A stretch of 15,532 bases of DNA from DATMNI01 sp035570275 (GTDB taxonomy: Bacteria; Acidobacteriota; Terriglobia; Bryobacterales; Bryobacteraceae). Position numbers and translations under genes: made by a program. Of the stretch, positions 1-7,591 are shown one piece after another. Location of the stretch: contig DATMNI010000204.1 of NCBI GenBank assembly GCA_035570275.1, positions 1-15,532 of the forward strand, written 5' to 3'. Numbering within the stretch: position 1 is the first letter of the stretch; every line of letters begins with the position of its first letter. The notes beneath the pieces are model-generated. The model searched no databases and was not told the DNA's origin. It saw nothing but the letters and a program-made list of their open reading frames with translations.

Positions 1-36
1 AGCCCCGCGAGCAAGAGCGAGCCCAAGCCCCGCGTC

Positions 37-45
37 TGCTAAAAT
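37..45 (+). promoter_or_regulatory. Candidate extended -10 promoter of purQ
   Basis: The stretch TGC-TAAAAT matches the extended -10 pattern TGn-TATAAT at all but one position. It would start transcription near base 52 and give a leader of roughly 23 bases before the purQ ATG at 75. No good -35 hexamer is visible at the usual distance, which is tolerated for extended -10 promoters. The leader is A-rich and lacks a clear Shine-Dalgarno. Called by eye only. Confidence 0.35.
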
Positions 46-74
46 TAAAGCGCAGCCTCCCCAAACAAAAAACC

Positions 75-782
75 ATGCGATTTGGCGTCATTGTTTTTCC
101 CGGAAGCAATTGCGATCACGATGCTTTTTACGCGGTCGGCAACAACCTGGGGCAGCCGGTGGAGTATATCTGGCATGACTCTGCAACCTTCGGCAACGTC
201 GATGCCGTCATCCTGCCCGGCGGCTTCGCCTATGGCGACTACCTGCGCTGCGGCGCCATCGCCCGGTTTTCGCCGGTCATGAAAGCCGTGCGCCGCTTCG
301 CCGCCGAGGGCGGCCTGGTGCTCGGCATCTGCAACGGCTTCCAGATCCTGGTGGAAGCCGGCCTGCTCCCAGGGGCGCTCATCCGCAACCGCGGCCTCAA
401 GTTCATCTGCCGCGAATTGCGGCTGCGCGTCGCCACCCGAAACTCGCCGTTCACCATGGCCGGGCAGACCGATCGCATCCTGCGCATGCCCATCGCCCAC
501 GGGGAAGGCTGCTACTTCGCCGACGAGCGTACACTCGACGAACTCGAAGCCGAAGACCGCATCGCCTTCCGCTACATCGATAACGCCAACGGCTCCCTGC
601 GCAACATCGCCGGCGTGCTCAACCGCGAGCGCAACGTGATCGGGATGATGCCGCACCCCGAGCGCGCCACCGAGCCCCTGATGGGTTCGACCGACGGCCT
701 GGTAGTCTTCCACTCCATGCTGATGGCCCACGCGACGTCGCCCCTACCTGGGCCCGCCTCGATGCCGGCGGTGTGGGCATGA
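75..782 (+). CDS. purQ: Phosphoribosylformylglycinamidine synthase subunit PurQ (glutamine amidotransferase)
   Basis: PurQ is the cytosolic glutaminase subunit of FGAM synthase. It hydrolyses glutamine and passes ammonia to PurL for the fourth step of purine synthesis. The 235-residue product has the usual length of the separate bacterial subunit. It shows the class I amidotransferase triad: nucleophile Cys86 in GICNGFQ, and His194 and Glu196 in MMPHPERATEP. The N-terminal VIVFPGSNCDHD and the LPGGFAYGDYLRCGA segment are typical of PurQ. The ATG at 75 is chosen because the family begins just before this first strand, although the frame is open upstream and no strong Shine-Dalgarno is visible. 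Its stop overlaps the purL ATG (ATGA at 779-782), implying translational coupling and balanced subunit supply. The 74 bases upstream do not encode PurS, the third subunit expected with this small PurL. Confidence 0.96.
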   Translation: MRFGVIVFPGSNCDHDAFYAVGNNLGQPVEYIWHDSATFGNVDAVILPGGFAYGDYLRCGAIARFSPVMKAVRRFAAEGGLVLGICNGFQILVEAGLLPGALIRNRGLKFICRELRLRVATRNSPFTMAGQTDRILRMPIAHGEGCYFADERTLDELEAEDRIAFRYIDNANGSLRNIAGVLNRERNVIGMMPHPERATEPLMGSTDGLVVFHSMLMAHATSPLPGPASMPAVWA

Positions 783-3037
783 CCATCACGGCCGACCTCA
801 TCGCCCAGCATCAGTTGACCGAAAGCGAGTACGGGAAGATCGTCCGGATTCTGGGCCGCGAGCCCAGCTACACCGAACTCGGCATCTTCAGCGTGATGTG
901 GAGCGAGCACTGCTCCTATAAAAGCTCCCGCGTGCATCTGAAGAAGCTGCCTACCCGCGGCAAACTGGTGGTGCAGGGCCCCGGTGAGAACGCCGGCATC
1001 ATCGATATCGGCGGCGGCTACGTCATCGCTTTCAAGATCGAATCGCACAATCACCCCAGCTTCATCGAGCCATTTCAGGGAGCCGCCACCGGCGTGGGAG
1101 GCATTCTCCGCGACATCTTTACGATGGGCGCGCGCCCCATCGCGGTCTTGGATTCGCTGCGCTTCGGCCGTCTGGATGACCAGGCAACCGGGCCGCGCAA
1201 CCGCCGCATCCTGGGCGGCGTGGTGGCCGGCATCGCGCATTACGGCAATTGCTTCGGCGTTCCGACCGTAGGCGGCGAGTGCATCTTCGAGCCTGGCTAC
1301 GATGGCAACCCGCTGGTCAACGTCTTCGCACTGGGCGTCTGCCGGAAGGAAGACGTCTTTTACGCCAAGGCCGCCGGCGTGGGCAACCCGGTGATTTACG
1401 TGGGCGCGCGCACCGGCCGCGACGGCATCCACGGCGCCTCCATGGCCAGCGCCGAATTCACCGAGGAGTCCAAGCAGAAGCGCCCCAATGTGCAGGTGGG
1501 CGACCCGTTCATGGAGAAGTTGCTGCTCGAAGCCTGCATCGAAGCCATGGCCACCGGCGCCATCGTGGGCATTCAGGATATGGGCGCGGCCGGCCTCACC
1601 TGCTCCACCTGCGAGATGGGCAGCCGCGGTGCAGTTGGCATCGAGATCGAACTCGACCGCGTCCCGCAGCGCGAAACCGGCATGACGCCATACGAGATTA
1701 TGCTCTCCGAAAGCCAGGAGCGCATGTTGCTGGTGGCCGATAAGGGCCGCCAGAGTGAGGTCTTCCGCGTCTTCAAGAAGTGGGGCCTGGAAGCCGCCGA
1801 AATCGGCGAGGTTACGGGCGATGGCAAACTGCGCGTCCGCCACCACGGCCAGATCGTCGCCGAGATCCCGAACCGCGAACTGGCCGACGAAGCGCCGCTT
1901 TACAACCGCCCTTACACGGCGCCCCCCAAAGTGGAGGAGTCCCACGGCCTGCCCGCCGGCTCATCGATCAAATCCTCCCCGGCCGCCCAACAATTGGCTT
2001 CGTTCTTCCAACTCAGCGTGCAGACCGCGCTGCCCAAACTGCTGGCGGCCCCCGACATCTGTTCCAAACGTTACATCTGGGAACAGTACGATTACCAGGT
2101 CCGCACCAACACCCTCACCCGTCCGGAACAGACTGACGCCGCCATCGTGCGAATCAAGGAAACCGGCACGTCGGTGGCGATGTCGCTCGATGGCAACGGC
2201 CGCTATTGCTATCTCTCCCCGCGCGAAGGCGCGCAACTGGCCGTTGCCGAGTGCTGCCGTAATCTTTCCACGTCGGGCGCCGAACCCGTGGCCGCCACCA
2301 ACTGCCTCAACTTCGGCAACCCCGAGCGGCCGGAGATCATGGCCCAGTTGGTGGAAGCTATCGAAGGCATGTCCGACGCCTGCCGCTTTTTCGATACTCC
2401 CATCACCGGCGGCAATGTCAGCCTGTACAACGAAACCCTCGGCGGAGCCATCTACCCCACGCCCGTGATCGGCATCGTAGGCCTGATGAAGACTGCGGCG
2501 CCGGTGACGATTCCGTTCAAGAACTCCGGCCGCAGCGTGATGCTGCTGGGCGGCCCGGGCACGTGCGAAGACATACGGTTCGGCGGCACGCAGTACGCCA
2601 AGGAGATTCTGAAGCATCTCTGGGGGCTGCCGCCGGCGCTCGATATGGATCGCGAAAAGCGTGTGCAATCGGCCATTCGCGAAATCGTTTCCGGGGGCTG
2701 GGCCGAATCGGCCCACGACCTGAGCGATGGCGGCCTCGCGGTAGCGTTGGCAGAGTGCAGTTTCGGCCCCGCCGAAATCGGCGCGCAGATCGAGCTGCCG
2801 AGCGACCTGCGCCCCGAAGTGCTGGCCTTCCACGAAGCTCCTTCGCGTGTGCTGATCAGTACGGCTAACCCGATGAAAGTCGCTGCCATCGCCGAAAAGC
2901 ACGGGGTGGAAGCGCCGGTGGTGGGCATTACAATTGAGAAAGAGATTGAAATAAGGCAGCGTTCGGTCACGCTGGGTACCTGGGAAATCGCGGCGCTGAA
3001 AGCCGCGCACGAGCACGCACTGGAGGCGGCGTTGTAG
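779..3037 (+). CDS. purL: Phosphoribosylformylglycinamidine synthase subunit PurL (small type)
   Basis: PurL is the ATP-dependent synthetase subunit that converts FGAR to FGAM using ammonia from PurQ. The 752-residue product matches the small PurL of the three-subunit PurS-PurQ-PurL enzyme, not the fused enzyme of about 1,300 residues found in enteric bacteria. Visible motifs are MWSEHCSYKSS (His44, conserved in the family), ESHNHPS (88-94) and the glycine-rich GAATGVGGILRDIFTMGARP (101-120). NVSLYNET and SAHDLSDGGLAVAL in the second half mark the repeated AIRS-like fold. I chose ATG 779 because it forms a 4-base ATGA overlap with purQ. An in-frame GTG at 773 would add two residues and has no advantage. 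No frameshift or missing motif was seen. purF follows after 45 bases. Confidence 0.96.
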   Translation: MTITADLIAQHQLTESEYGKIVRILGREPSYTELGIFSVMWSEHCSYKSSRVHLKKLPTRGKLVVQGPGENAGIIDIGGGYVIAFKIESHNHPSFIEPFQGAATGVGGILRDIFTMGARPIAVLDSLRFGRLDDQATGPRNRRILGGVVAGIAHYGNCFGVPTVGGECIFEPGYDGNPLVNVFALGVCRKEDVFYAKAAGVGNPVIYVGARTGRDGIHGASMASAEFTEESKQKRPNVQVGDPFMEKLLLEACIEAMATGAIVGIQDMGAAGLTCSTCEMGSRGAVGIEIELDRVPQRETGMTPYEIMLSESQERMLLVADKGRQSEVFRVFKKWGLEAAEIGEVTGDGKLRVRHHGQIVAEIPNRELADEAPLYNRPYTAPPKVEESHGLPAGSSIKSSPAAQQLASFFQLSVQTALPKLLAAPDICSKRYIWEQYDYQVRTNTLTRPEQTDAAIVRIKETGTSVAMSLDGNGRYCYLSPREGAQLAVAECCRNLSTSGAEPVAATNCLNFGNPERPEIMAQLVEAIEGMSDACRFFDTPITGGNVSLYNETLGGAIYPTPVIGIVGLMKTAAPVTIPFKNSGRSVMLLGGPGTCEDIRFGGTQYAKEILKHLWGLPPALDMDREKRVQSAIREIVSGGWAESAHDLSDGGLAVALAECSFGPAEIGAQIELPSDLRPEVLAFHEAPSRVLISTANPMKVAAIAEKHGVEAPVVGITIEKEIEIRQRSVTLGTWEIAALKAAHEHALEAAL

Positions 3038-3082
3038 CACCGGCGTTCCTGCCTGAGCTCTTACGACAGTCACTGGAGGCCA

Positions 3083-4513
3083 ATGTTCGATCAATTCCAG
3101 CTCGACAAATTCCACGATGAGTGCGGCGTAGTTGCCATTTACGGCCACCCGGAAGCATCCAAACTCGCCTATCTCGGCCTCTACGCGTTGCAGCACCGCG
3201 GCCAGGAAAGCGCCGGTATCTGCACCAGCGATAGCGCCGGCGTCCACACCCACAAGTCCATGGGCCACGTGGCTGACATCTTCACCAGCGCCGTCCTCAC
3301 CACGCTGCCGGGCGAACGCGCCATCGGCCACACGCGCTACTCCACCGCCGGCGATACCGTGCTGCTCAACGCCCAGCCTTTCTCCGTCTTCTGCAATAAG
3401 GGCAAGCTGGCGGTGGCGCACAACGGCAACATCACCAACGCCGCCGAACTGCGCGCCGACCTGGAGCGCCGCGGCGCCATCTTCCAGGCCTCCAGCGACA
3501 CCGAGGTCATTCTGCACCTGATGGCGCACTCCTCCGAACGCACGCTGGCAGGCTCGCTGCGCGACGCCCTGCTGCAACTGGAAGGCGCCTTCTCGCTGGT
3601 CTTTCTGGCGCAGGACCGCATCATCGTGGCCCGCGACCCTCACGGTTTTCGCCCCCTGGCCATGGGCGAAATGGAAGCGCCCGGCGGCCGCAAGTGCTAC
3701 GTGTTTGCTTCCGAGACCTGCGCCTTTGACCTGATCGGCGCCGTCTACCTGCACGATGTGGAACCCGGCGAAATGGTGATTGTCGGCCCCGAGGGTGTCA
3801 CGCGCGAACGCTTCGTCCCCGAGCAGCCGCACTCCCAGTGCGTCTTCGAGCACGTTTACTTCGCCCGCCCCGACTCCATCGTCTTCGGCCGGGCCGTGGA
3901 GGAGTCCCGCGAAAACCTGGGCCGCCTGCTGGCCCGCGAGTCTCCCGCCGATGCCGACCTGGTGGTGCCCGTGCCCGATTCCGGAGTCGCCGCCGCCATC
4001 GGCTATTCCGCCGAGTCCGGACTGCCGTTCCGTCAGGCGCTCATCCGCAATCACTACGTGGGCCGCACCTTCATCGAGCCGTCGCAGGCCATCCGCGATT
4101 TCGGCGTCAAGCTCAAGCTCAATCCCGTGCGCCACCTGTTGCAAGGCAAGCGCGTGATCCTGGTGGACGATTCTATCGTGCGCGGCACCACCAGCCGCAA
4201 GATCGTCCGCATGGTGCGCCAGGCCGGCGCCCGCGAAATCCACCTCCGCATCTCCTGCCCGCCCACGGTTTCGCCCTGCTTCTACGGCGTGGATACCCCC
4301 ACGCGCAGCGAACTGATCGGCTTCAACCACAGCGTGGAAGAGATCCGCCGTTTCGTGGAAGCCGATTCGTTGGGCTACCTGTCCCTGGCCTCCTTGCGCC
4401 AAGCCGTTGCCGATGACCGCCACGAATACTGCTACGCCTGCTACACCGGCGACTACCCCACCGAGCTGATCAACATCGAAGAACTGATCTCCGCGCGCAA
4501 AAAGGGGAGGTAG
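3083..4513 (+). CDS. purF: Amidophosphoribosyltransferase
   Basis: PurF makes 5-phosphoribosylamine from PRPP and glutamine, the first committed step of purine synthesis. The 476-residue product begins with a short propeptide. Cleavage before Cys14 (HDE-CGVVAIYGH) would expose the N-terminal nucleophile. The Ntn glutaminase half carries QHRGQES (37-43), HNGNIT (113-118) and SDTE (138-141). The phosphoribosyltransferase half carries the PRPP loop VILVDDSIVRGTT (358-370). Cys253, Cys399, Cys450 and Cys453 (CYACYTGDYP) match the four cluster ligands of the Bacillus-type enzyme, so a 4Fe-4S cluster and oxygen-sensitive stability are expected. A GGAGG site lies only 3 bases before the ATG. The order purQ-purL-purF suggests one transcription unit. 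The downstream gene is convergent, so purF is probably the last gene of the operon. Confidence 0.96.
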   Translation: MFDQFQLDKFHDECGVVAIYGHPEASKLAYLGLYALQHRGQESAGICTSDSAGVHTHKSMGHVADIFTSAVLTTLPGERAIGHTRYSTAGDTVLLNAQPFSVFCNKGKLAVAHNGNITNAAELRADLERRGAIFQASSDTEVILHLMAHSSERTLAGSLRDALLQLEGAFSLVFLAQDRIIVARDPHGFRPLAMGEMEAPGGRKCYVFASETCAFDLIGAVYLHDVEPGEMVIVGPEGVTRERFVPEQPHSQCVFEHVYFARPDSIVFGRAVEESRENLGRLLARESPADADLVVPVPDSGVAAAIGYSAESGLPFRQALIRNHYVGRTFIEPSQAIRDFGVKLKLNPVRHLLQGKRVILVDDSIVRGTTSRKIVRMVRQAGAREIHLRISCPPTVSPCFYGVDTPTRSELIGFNHSVEEIRRFVEADSLGYLSLASLRQAVADDRHEYCYACYTGDYPTELINIEELISARKKGR

Positions 4514-4567
4514 GGTAGCGGGTAGCATAGTCCTCATGGGCTCCCATGCCGGCCTGCCGCAAACCCT

Positions 4568-5344
4568 TCAACTCGAATAAACCGCCACCCGTGCCACCGT
4601 GCGAAAGCCCATCCGCCGGTACAGGTTGAACCCCGCCGGTGTCGATTGCAGAATCGCCCGCTCCATACCGCGCTCCCGGTGCCCGTCCGCCATGGCGTGG
4701 CGCATCACGGCTTCCCCGTATCCGCGCTTCTGATGGCCCGGCAGCGTGGCCACGTTGTACACTCCCACCACTCCGCCCCCTACCACGATCGCCGCGGTGG
4801 TCACCGGCTCTCCGTCCACATAGCCCACATAGCTGATGAATCGCTCCCACACCGAATCGCCGGCAAAGACTTCTTTGAACCAGGAAATCGGCACGTGAAA
4901 ACATACCGACCCGATTTCGCAAAACGCATCGCGCGTAGCCGCGTCGCATACCCGCCGGATCTCGATGCGGGGCAGCGCCTTCACCGGCGGCAGAATCTGC
5001 TCCGCCATCATTCCGGGCAGGCTTGTCGAAAGCCGTAGCCCGTGCCGCTCGAAGAGGGTCCGCGACCGTTTCCGCAACCGGCCCTCGAGCCAGTCCTCGC
5101 AGACCCAGTAGGCCCATTCCAGCCCGCGCGCATCGAAGTGAACCTTGGGCAACAGCAGGCGCTGCATCAGTTCCGGCTCGCTAGTCACCGGTCCCGAGAG
5201 AAACGCCGCGTTGAACATCTGGAACGTCACCCCCGCCGAAGCGATGCTCACCCCGCGCAGTTCGCGCACCTCGCCGGCCGCGCGGCTCCCCGCCACGACG
5301 CGAAACGATTCCCGCAGGTTGTTGGCAACGTTCTCGAAATCCAC
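4568..5344 (-). CDS. GNAT-family N-acetyltransferase
   Basis: This is a soluble, probably cytosolic acetyl-CoA-dependent acyltransferase of unknown substrate. The last 110 or so residues form a GNAT domain with motif A, NVATLPGHQKRGYGEAVMRH, holding the Q/R-x-x-G-x-G pyrophosphate loop (QKRGYG). It is followed by the late family signature GFNLYRRMGF. The first 120 or so residues form a second domain I cannot assign. It has an acidic/aromatic segment, LEWAYWVCEDWLEGRL. The start is uncertain. The frame is open to a GTG at 5404, but the extra 20 residues look like translated spacer. The GTG at 5344 begins directly at DFENVANNLRESFR, which reads as a natural N-terminus. Neither start has a convincing Shine-Dalgarno. 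The gene is convergent with purF and about 110 bases from the tRNA gene, so it is probably monocistronic. Confidence 0.8.
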   Translation of the reverse strand: MDFENVANNLRESFRVVAGSRAAGEVRELRGVSIASAGVTFQMFNAAFLSGPVTSEPELMQRLLLPKVHFDARGLEWAYWVCEDWLEGRLRKRSRTLFERHGLRLSTSLPGMMAEQILPPVKALPRIEIRRVCDAATRDAFCEIGSVCFHVPISWFKEVFAGDSVWERFISYVGYVDGEPVTTAAIVVGGGVVGVYNVATLPGHQKRGYGEAVMRHAMADGHRERGMERAILQSTPAGFNLYRRMGFRTVARVAVYSS

Positions 5345-5429
5345 TTTCAACAGTATCGCAGTTGGTAGCGCCCGCCCGGCATGCCAGGCGTGGCGCCGGG
5401 TCACGCATCATGCGGGCGAATAAAGACAT

Positions 5430-5437
5430 GGTAAACT
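5430..5437 (+). promoter_or_regulatory. Candidate extended -10 element before tRNA-Leu
   Basis: TGG-TAAACT resembles an extended -10 box and lies 15 bases before the mature tRNA 5' end, a plausible distance for a short 5' leader. No matching -35 hexamer is evident. Assignment by eye only. Confidence 0.25.
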
Positions 5438-5452
5438 CGGAATGTCGTCTGG

Positions 5453-5538
5453 GCCGGAGTGTCGGAATTGGCAGACGAACCGGACTCAAAATCCGGCGCA
5501 CTTCACTGGGCGTGTGGGTTCAAGTCCCACCTCCGGCA
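5453..5538 (+). tRNA. tRNA-Leu, anticodon CAA
   Basis: This is an 86-base class II tRNA, which decodes UUG. The acceptor stem GCCGGAG (5453-5459) pairs with CTCCGGC (5531-5537), leaving discriminator A at 5538, as leucine tRNAs have. The anticodon stem CCGGA/TCCGG encloses the loop CTCAAAA, with anticodon CAA at 5487-5489. The T arm is GTGGG-TTCAAGT-CCCAC (5514-5530). The extra arm is long (about 17 bases, 5497-5513), which fits leucine. The D arm carries the usual GG in ATTGGCAGAC. The CCA end is not encoded. All stems pair, so the gene looks functional. It borders the insertion-sequence remnants to its right. Confidence 0.96.
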
Positions 5539-5689
5539 CACCCGTGTTTTCAATGGTTTAGTTTGCTAATGTGGGTGGCAAAACACCTCTATCGGGCAAT
5601 GAATCGCAGAAATGGCCCTTAAAAGAATTGTCTTCGGGTAACGAGTCCGCATTCACTTCGCCCGCTGCGTAGCCTGTCCGCGGGGCTTG

Positions 5690-6080
5690 AATGTCAATGT
5701 CCAATCGAAGGGTGTGGACGTTGGAGGCGAGGGTACACTCGGCTGGCCGAAGCGCGTGGCGTGATGGTCACGGATCCGGCACACTATGCGGGCTTGGCGG
5801 AGAAGCGTCGTGCGCGCGGACCGGCGCCGCCGACAGGCCGGATATTTCGCATCGAGGTCGGACAACAGGCGAATGAATTCCACGCTGCGGCGGCGGTCTT
5901 CCACACGCGCCGTGACGTGACCATCTTGGAGATCCAGCGCTGCCAGGATGGAACAGGTGCCGTCTCTCGTATTCGTGATCGCGGCTGATTGTGGGATGCT
6001 TGCCAGGCACGGGCGGTAGGTCAGGGGCGGTGTTCGGCAGTTCGTGGCGCGCCATAGAACCTGCCTGGTCGCGCAGCGTT
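5690..6080 (-). pseudogene. Remnant of an IS630-family transposase
   Basis: Two overlapping reading frames on the - strand together give a recognisable stretch of a DDE transposase of the IS630 type. The first frame (about 6034-5966) reads NTAPDLPPVPGKHP followed by a DHEYER segment. The reading then shifts frame near 5965, where about two bases appear lost. It continues (5961-5841) as GTCSILAALDLQDGHV and EFIRLLSDLDAKYP. Further along, a HHATRFG segment corresponds to the second catalytic-Asp region, and an FDWTLTFKPRG segment to the block that precedes the final catalytic Glu, which is lost. The N-terminal helix-turn-helix half is not recognisable. The copy is dead. No terminal inverted repeats could be placed. 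Family assignment rests on remembered family sequence. Confidence 0.75.
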
Positions 6081-7000
6081 TACCGATTCTGGGCGAATCA
6101 CGCCTATCCGGAAGTTGGGAGGGTAGACTCTCCGCGCGCGTCGTAAAGTCTACAACTGCCAAGCTAGCGATAACGAAGAGCAGCCTGTGCTCCGAGTGCC
6201 GGCTCCGGCCCGGCGATCTCCAGTGCACGTACATTCGGCCCTTCAAAAGGGACTGACTTGAAAGAGCTTGCGTCTCAGTGCAGCACGCTGTCGAATGTGA
6301 TGTTGGGTCTCTCCCAAGCAGCCCGTGAAGAAGGCACACGCGTTCGCTGTGGCAGGCGTGAACCCGGTGATGCTCCCGTAACCGGAGCGCAGGTCTGTTG
6401 CCAGGCAGTGCACCATCGTATTATTGAACGCAAGCGCCCAGAACGGGGGAGATCGTCCCTGATGATCGGCATAGAGATCCGATGGCAACGCTATGAATAA
6501 GTCCCGTCAGATCCCCCCGCCCACGAGCCTCCAGATTTGCTTGCTCTCCTCCCCCTTAGCCATTCTTGGCCCCCACGACGCCCCAGGTCTTCTATTCGTA
6601 GCAGCTCGATCTCTCAGTGTCCGTTTTTTGGCCGAAGGTCACTATGGGGGATTACCGACGCGATCTCCATCTCAGCGAGCGGCCGGGCCAATTGAGCCTT
6701 GCGAACGAATTTGGGAGAATCGTTGCCCATGGCGTTACTGGGCTAGAGATAAGGGATAGACCGCCACATCCTCTGTCGAAGTCGGAGTCTCTTGAGCAAC
6801 CCTTCGTCGGACCCGGGGCTGACGTGGCGATATGGCGATTCGGGGTACCCTCTCTCTGTTCTGTCCTGACCTCCCTCGGACAAGACTAGGGAGCTATGAA
6901 GGCCGAGACCGTTCGTGGCGCGCACTCGCAGCTTTTGCACCACCTCCACCCGTCTTTCCCCCGGGTGGGTTGCCCCGCCGGCCCCAACAGTAGGCGAGGC
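6081..7000. other. Gene-free stretch of unknown origin
   Basis: No convincing gene is visible on either strand. The open frames here are short and lack family motifs and a credible Shine-Dalgarno. The longest one touching this stretch is about 140 codons (- strand, 6743-7165), but it runs through the direct repeats and the IS110 fragment, so it cannot be one old gene. A - strand segment near 6100-6155 (DFTTRAES) could be a trace of the N-terminal part of the neighbouring IS630 transposase, but this is too weak to claim. Because recognisable transposase remnants lie on both sides, it is probably decayed mobile or flanking DNA. Confidence 0.5.
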
Positions 7001-7001
7001 C

Positions 7002-7036
7002 ACAATTCTCGGAATTTCCGCTTGTTCGAGACCGCG
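7002..7036. repeat. Direct repeat, copy 1
   Basis: This imperfect 35-base repeat has the core AATTCTCGGAATT at 7004-7016, itself a palindrome with arms AATTC and GAATT around TCG. It is followed by CTTGTTCGAGACCGCGCC. A second copy begins 105 bases to the right. I cannot assign it to a known repeat family. Confidence 0.6.
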
Positions 7037-7106
7037 CCAGCCAAACAGGACTGCGGATGCCCTCCGACGTCTTTCTGCAAAGGCGTGAAAAACAACCCCA
7101 CGGGGC

Positions 7107-7138
7107 AAAATTCTCGGAATATTTTCTTGCGAGACGCC
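7107..7138. repeat. Direct repeat, copy 2, at the IS110 break point
   Basis: This copy carries AATTCTCGGAAT at 7109-7120, then CTTGCGAGACGCC. It aligns with copy 1 over its whole length apart from small gaps and a few substitutions. Its outer edge lies within a few bases of where the IS110 transposase reading stops (about 7143), so the repeat unit or a recombination at it may have cut that gene. The spacer between the copies contains CCCCACGGGG (7097-7106). Confidence 0.6.
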
Positions 7139-7142
7139 AACA

Positions 7143-7330
7143 CCAATATTGGGCCGTGCTTTCAATCATCGCTTCCACCACGCTGTATTGGCGCAGCTGA
7201 ACGGCTCAACTCACTCGCACCGGTACCGAATTTCCCGTGCTGCAGCACCACGTCCCGGCTTTGCTACATCCACCACGACCACCACCAAGAGCTTCTTGTG
7301 TACGTCAATTCCCGCTATGTGATGAGCCAT
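7143..7330 (-). pseudogene. 5' fragment of an IS110-family transposase
   Basis: The fragment starts at ATG 7330, with GGAGAGG a few bases upstream, so the original ribosome site survives. The first residues, MAHHIAGIDVHKKLLVVVVV, are the N-terminus of an IS110-type DEDD transposase, including the first catalytic Asp in GIDVHKK. The frame then breaks: a GASELSR segment is read in a second frame, and VVEAMIESTAQYW (about 7181-7143) in a third. The last matches the conserved ESTAQYW block of the family. After Trp the similarity ends abruptly at the direct repeat. The rest of the enzyme, including the C-terminal catalytic Ser region, is missing. Family knowledge is from memory. Confidence 0.75.
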
Positions 7331-7532
7331 ATTCCTCTCCAGGCACGGGGCGAGGAAAGCGCGGAACAATATACGCACCGTCTCGTGCTCTCGATCTTCC
7401 CGGGCCGGGAATATCGAGGCTCTTACCAATTCCAACGCGCACTCCGGATCAGGTTTGCTGGCGGACTCAACTACTCCAAAGCGGTCTCGACCTCTTCACA
7501 CCGTGCACTATTTGGGAGATTCATCAATTCCG
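7331..7532. other. Left flank of the IS110 fragment, no gene seen
   Basis: This stretch lies between the IS110 start and the hairpin that follows the sugar dehydrogenase gene. It may contain the former 5' end of the IS element, which in the IS110 family lacks obvious inverted repeats. I see no gene in it. Confidence 0.4.
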
Positions 7533-7562
7533 ATGTCTGCGGGCCTTCGGCCGCAGGGACAT
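7533..7562 (-). terminator. Strong hairpin downstream of the sugar dehydrogenase gene
   Basis: CTGCGG (7537-7542) pairs with CCGCAG (7551-7556). The stem is extended inward by CC/GG around a TTC loop with one bulged base, and outward by ATGT/ACAT with a two-base bulge. It lies about 30 bases past the stop codon at 7592. On the - strand it is not followed by a T-run. On the + strand a short ATTTT follows. It could therefore act as a structured 3' end without being a classic intrinsic terminator. Confidence 0.4.
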
Positions 7563-7591
7563 TTTGGCTTTGCTTGATGCCGATCGCCGAT

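Noticed and set aside
572..1945. A 457-codon open frame on the - strand opposite purQ and purL
   Set aside because: It is antisense to conserved catalytic regions and has no family signature.
1961..4537. An 858-codon open frame on the - strand opposite purL and purF
   Set aside because: Its translation is Ala/Gly/Val-rich with no motifs and lies antisense to two unmistakable enzymes. High GC at third positions makes such antisense frames common.
4535..4548. Inverted repeat CATGGG-CT-CCCATG between purF and the acetyltransferase gene
   Set aside because: The loop would be only two bases and no T-run follows on either strand, so it is not supported as a terminator.
5519..5538. tRNA-Leu 3' end as an integration attachment site
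   Set aside because: No second copy of the tRNA 3' end was seen to the right, and no integrase gene or trace is visible.
7097..7106. CCCCACGGGG followed on the - strand by a T-rich run, as an intrinsic terminator
   Set aside because: The stem allows only three or four pairs with a tiny loop, and there is no gene ending upstream of it.
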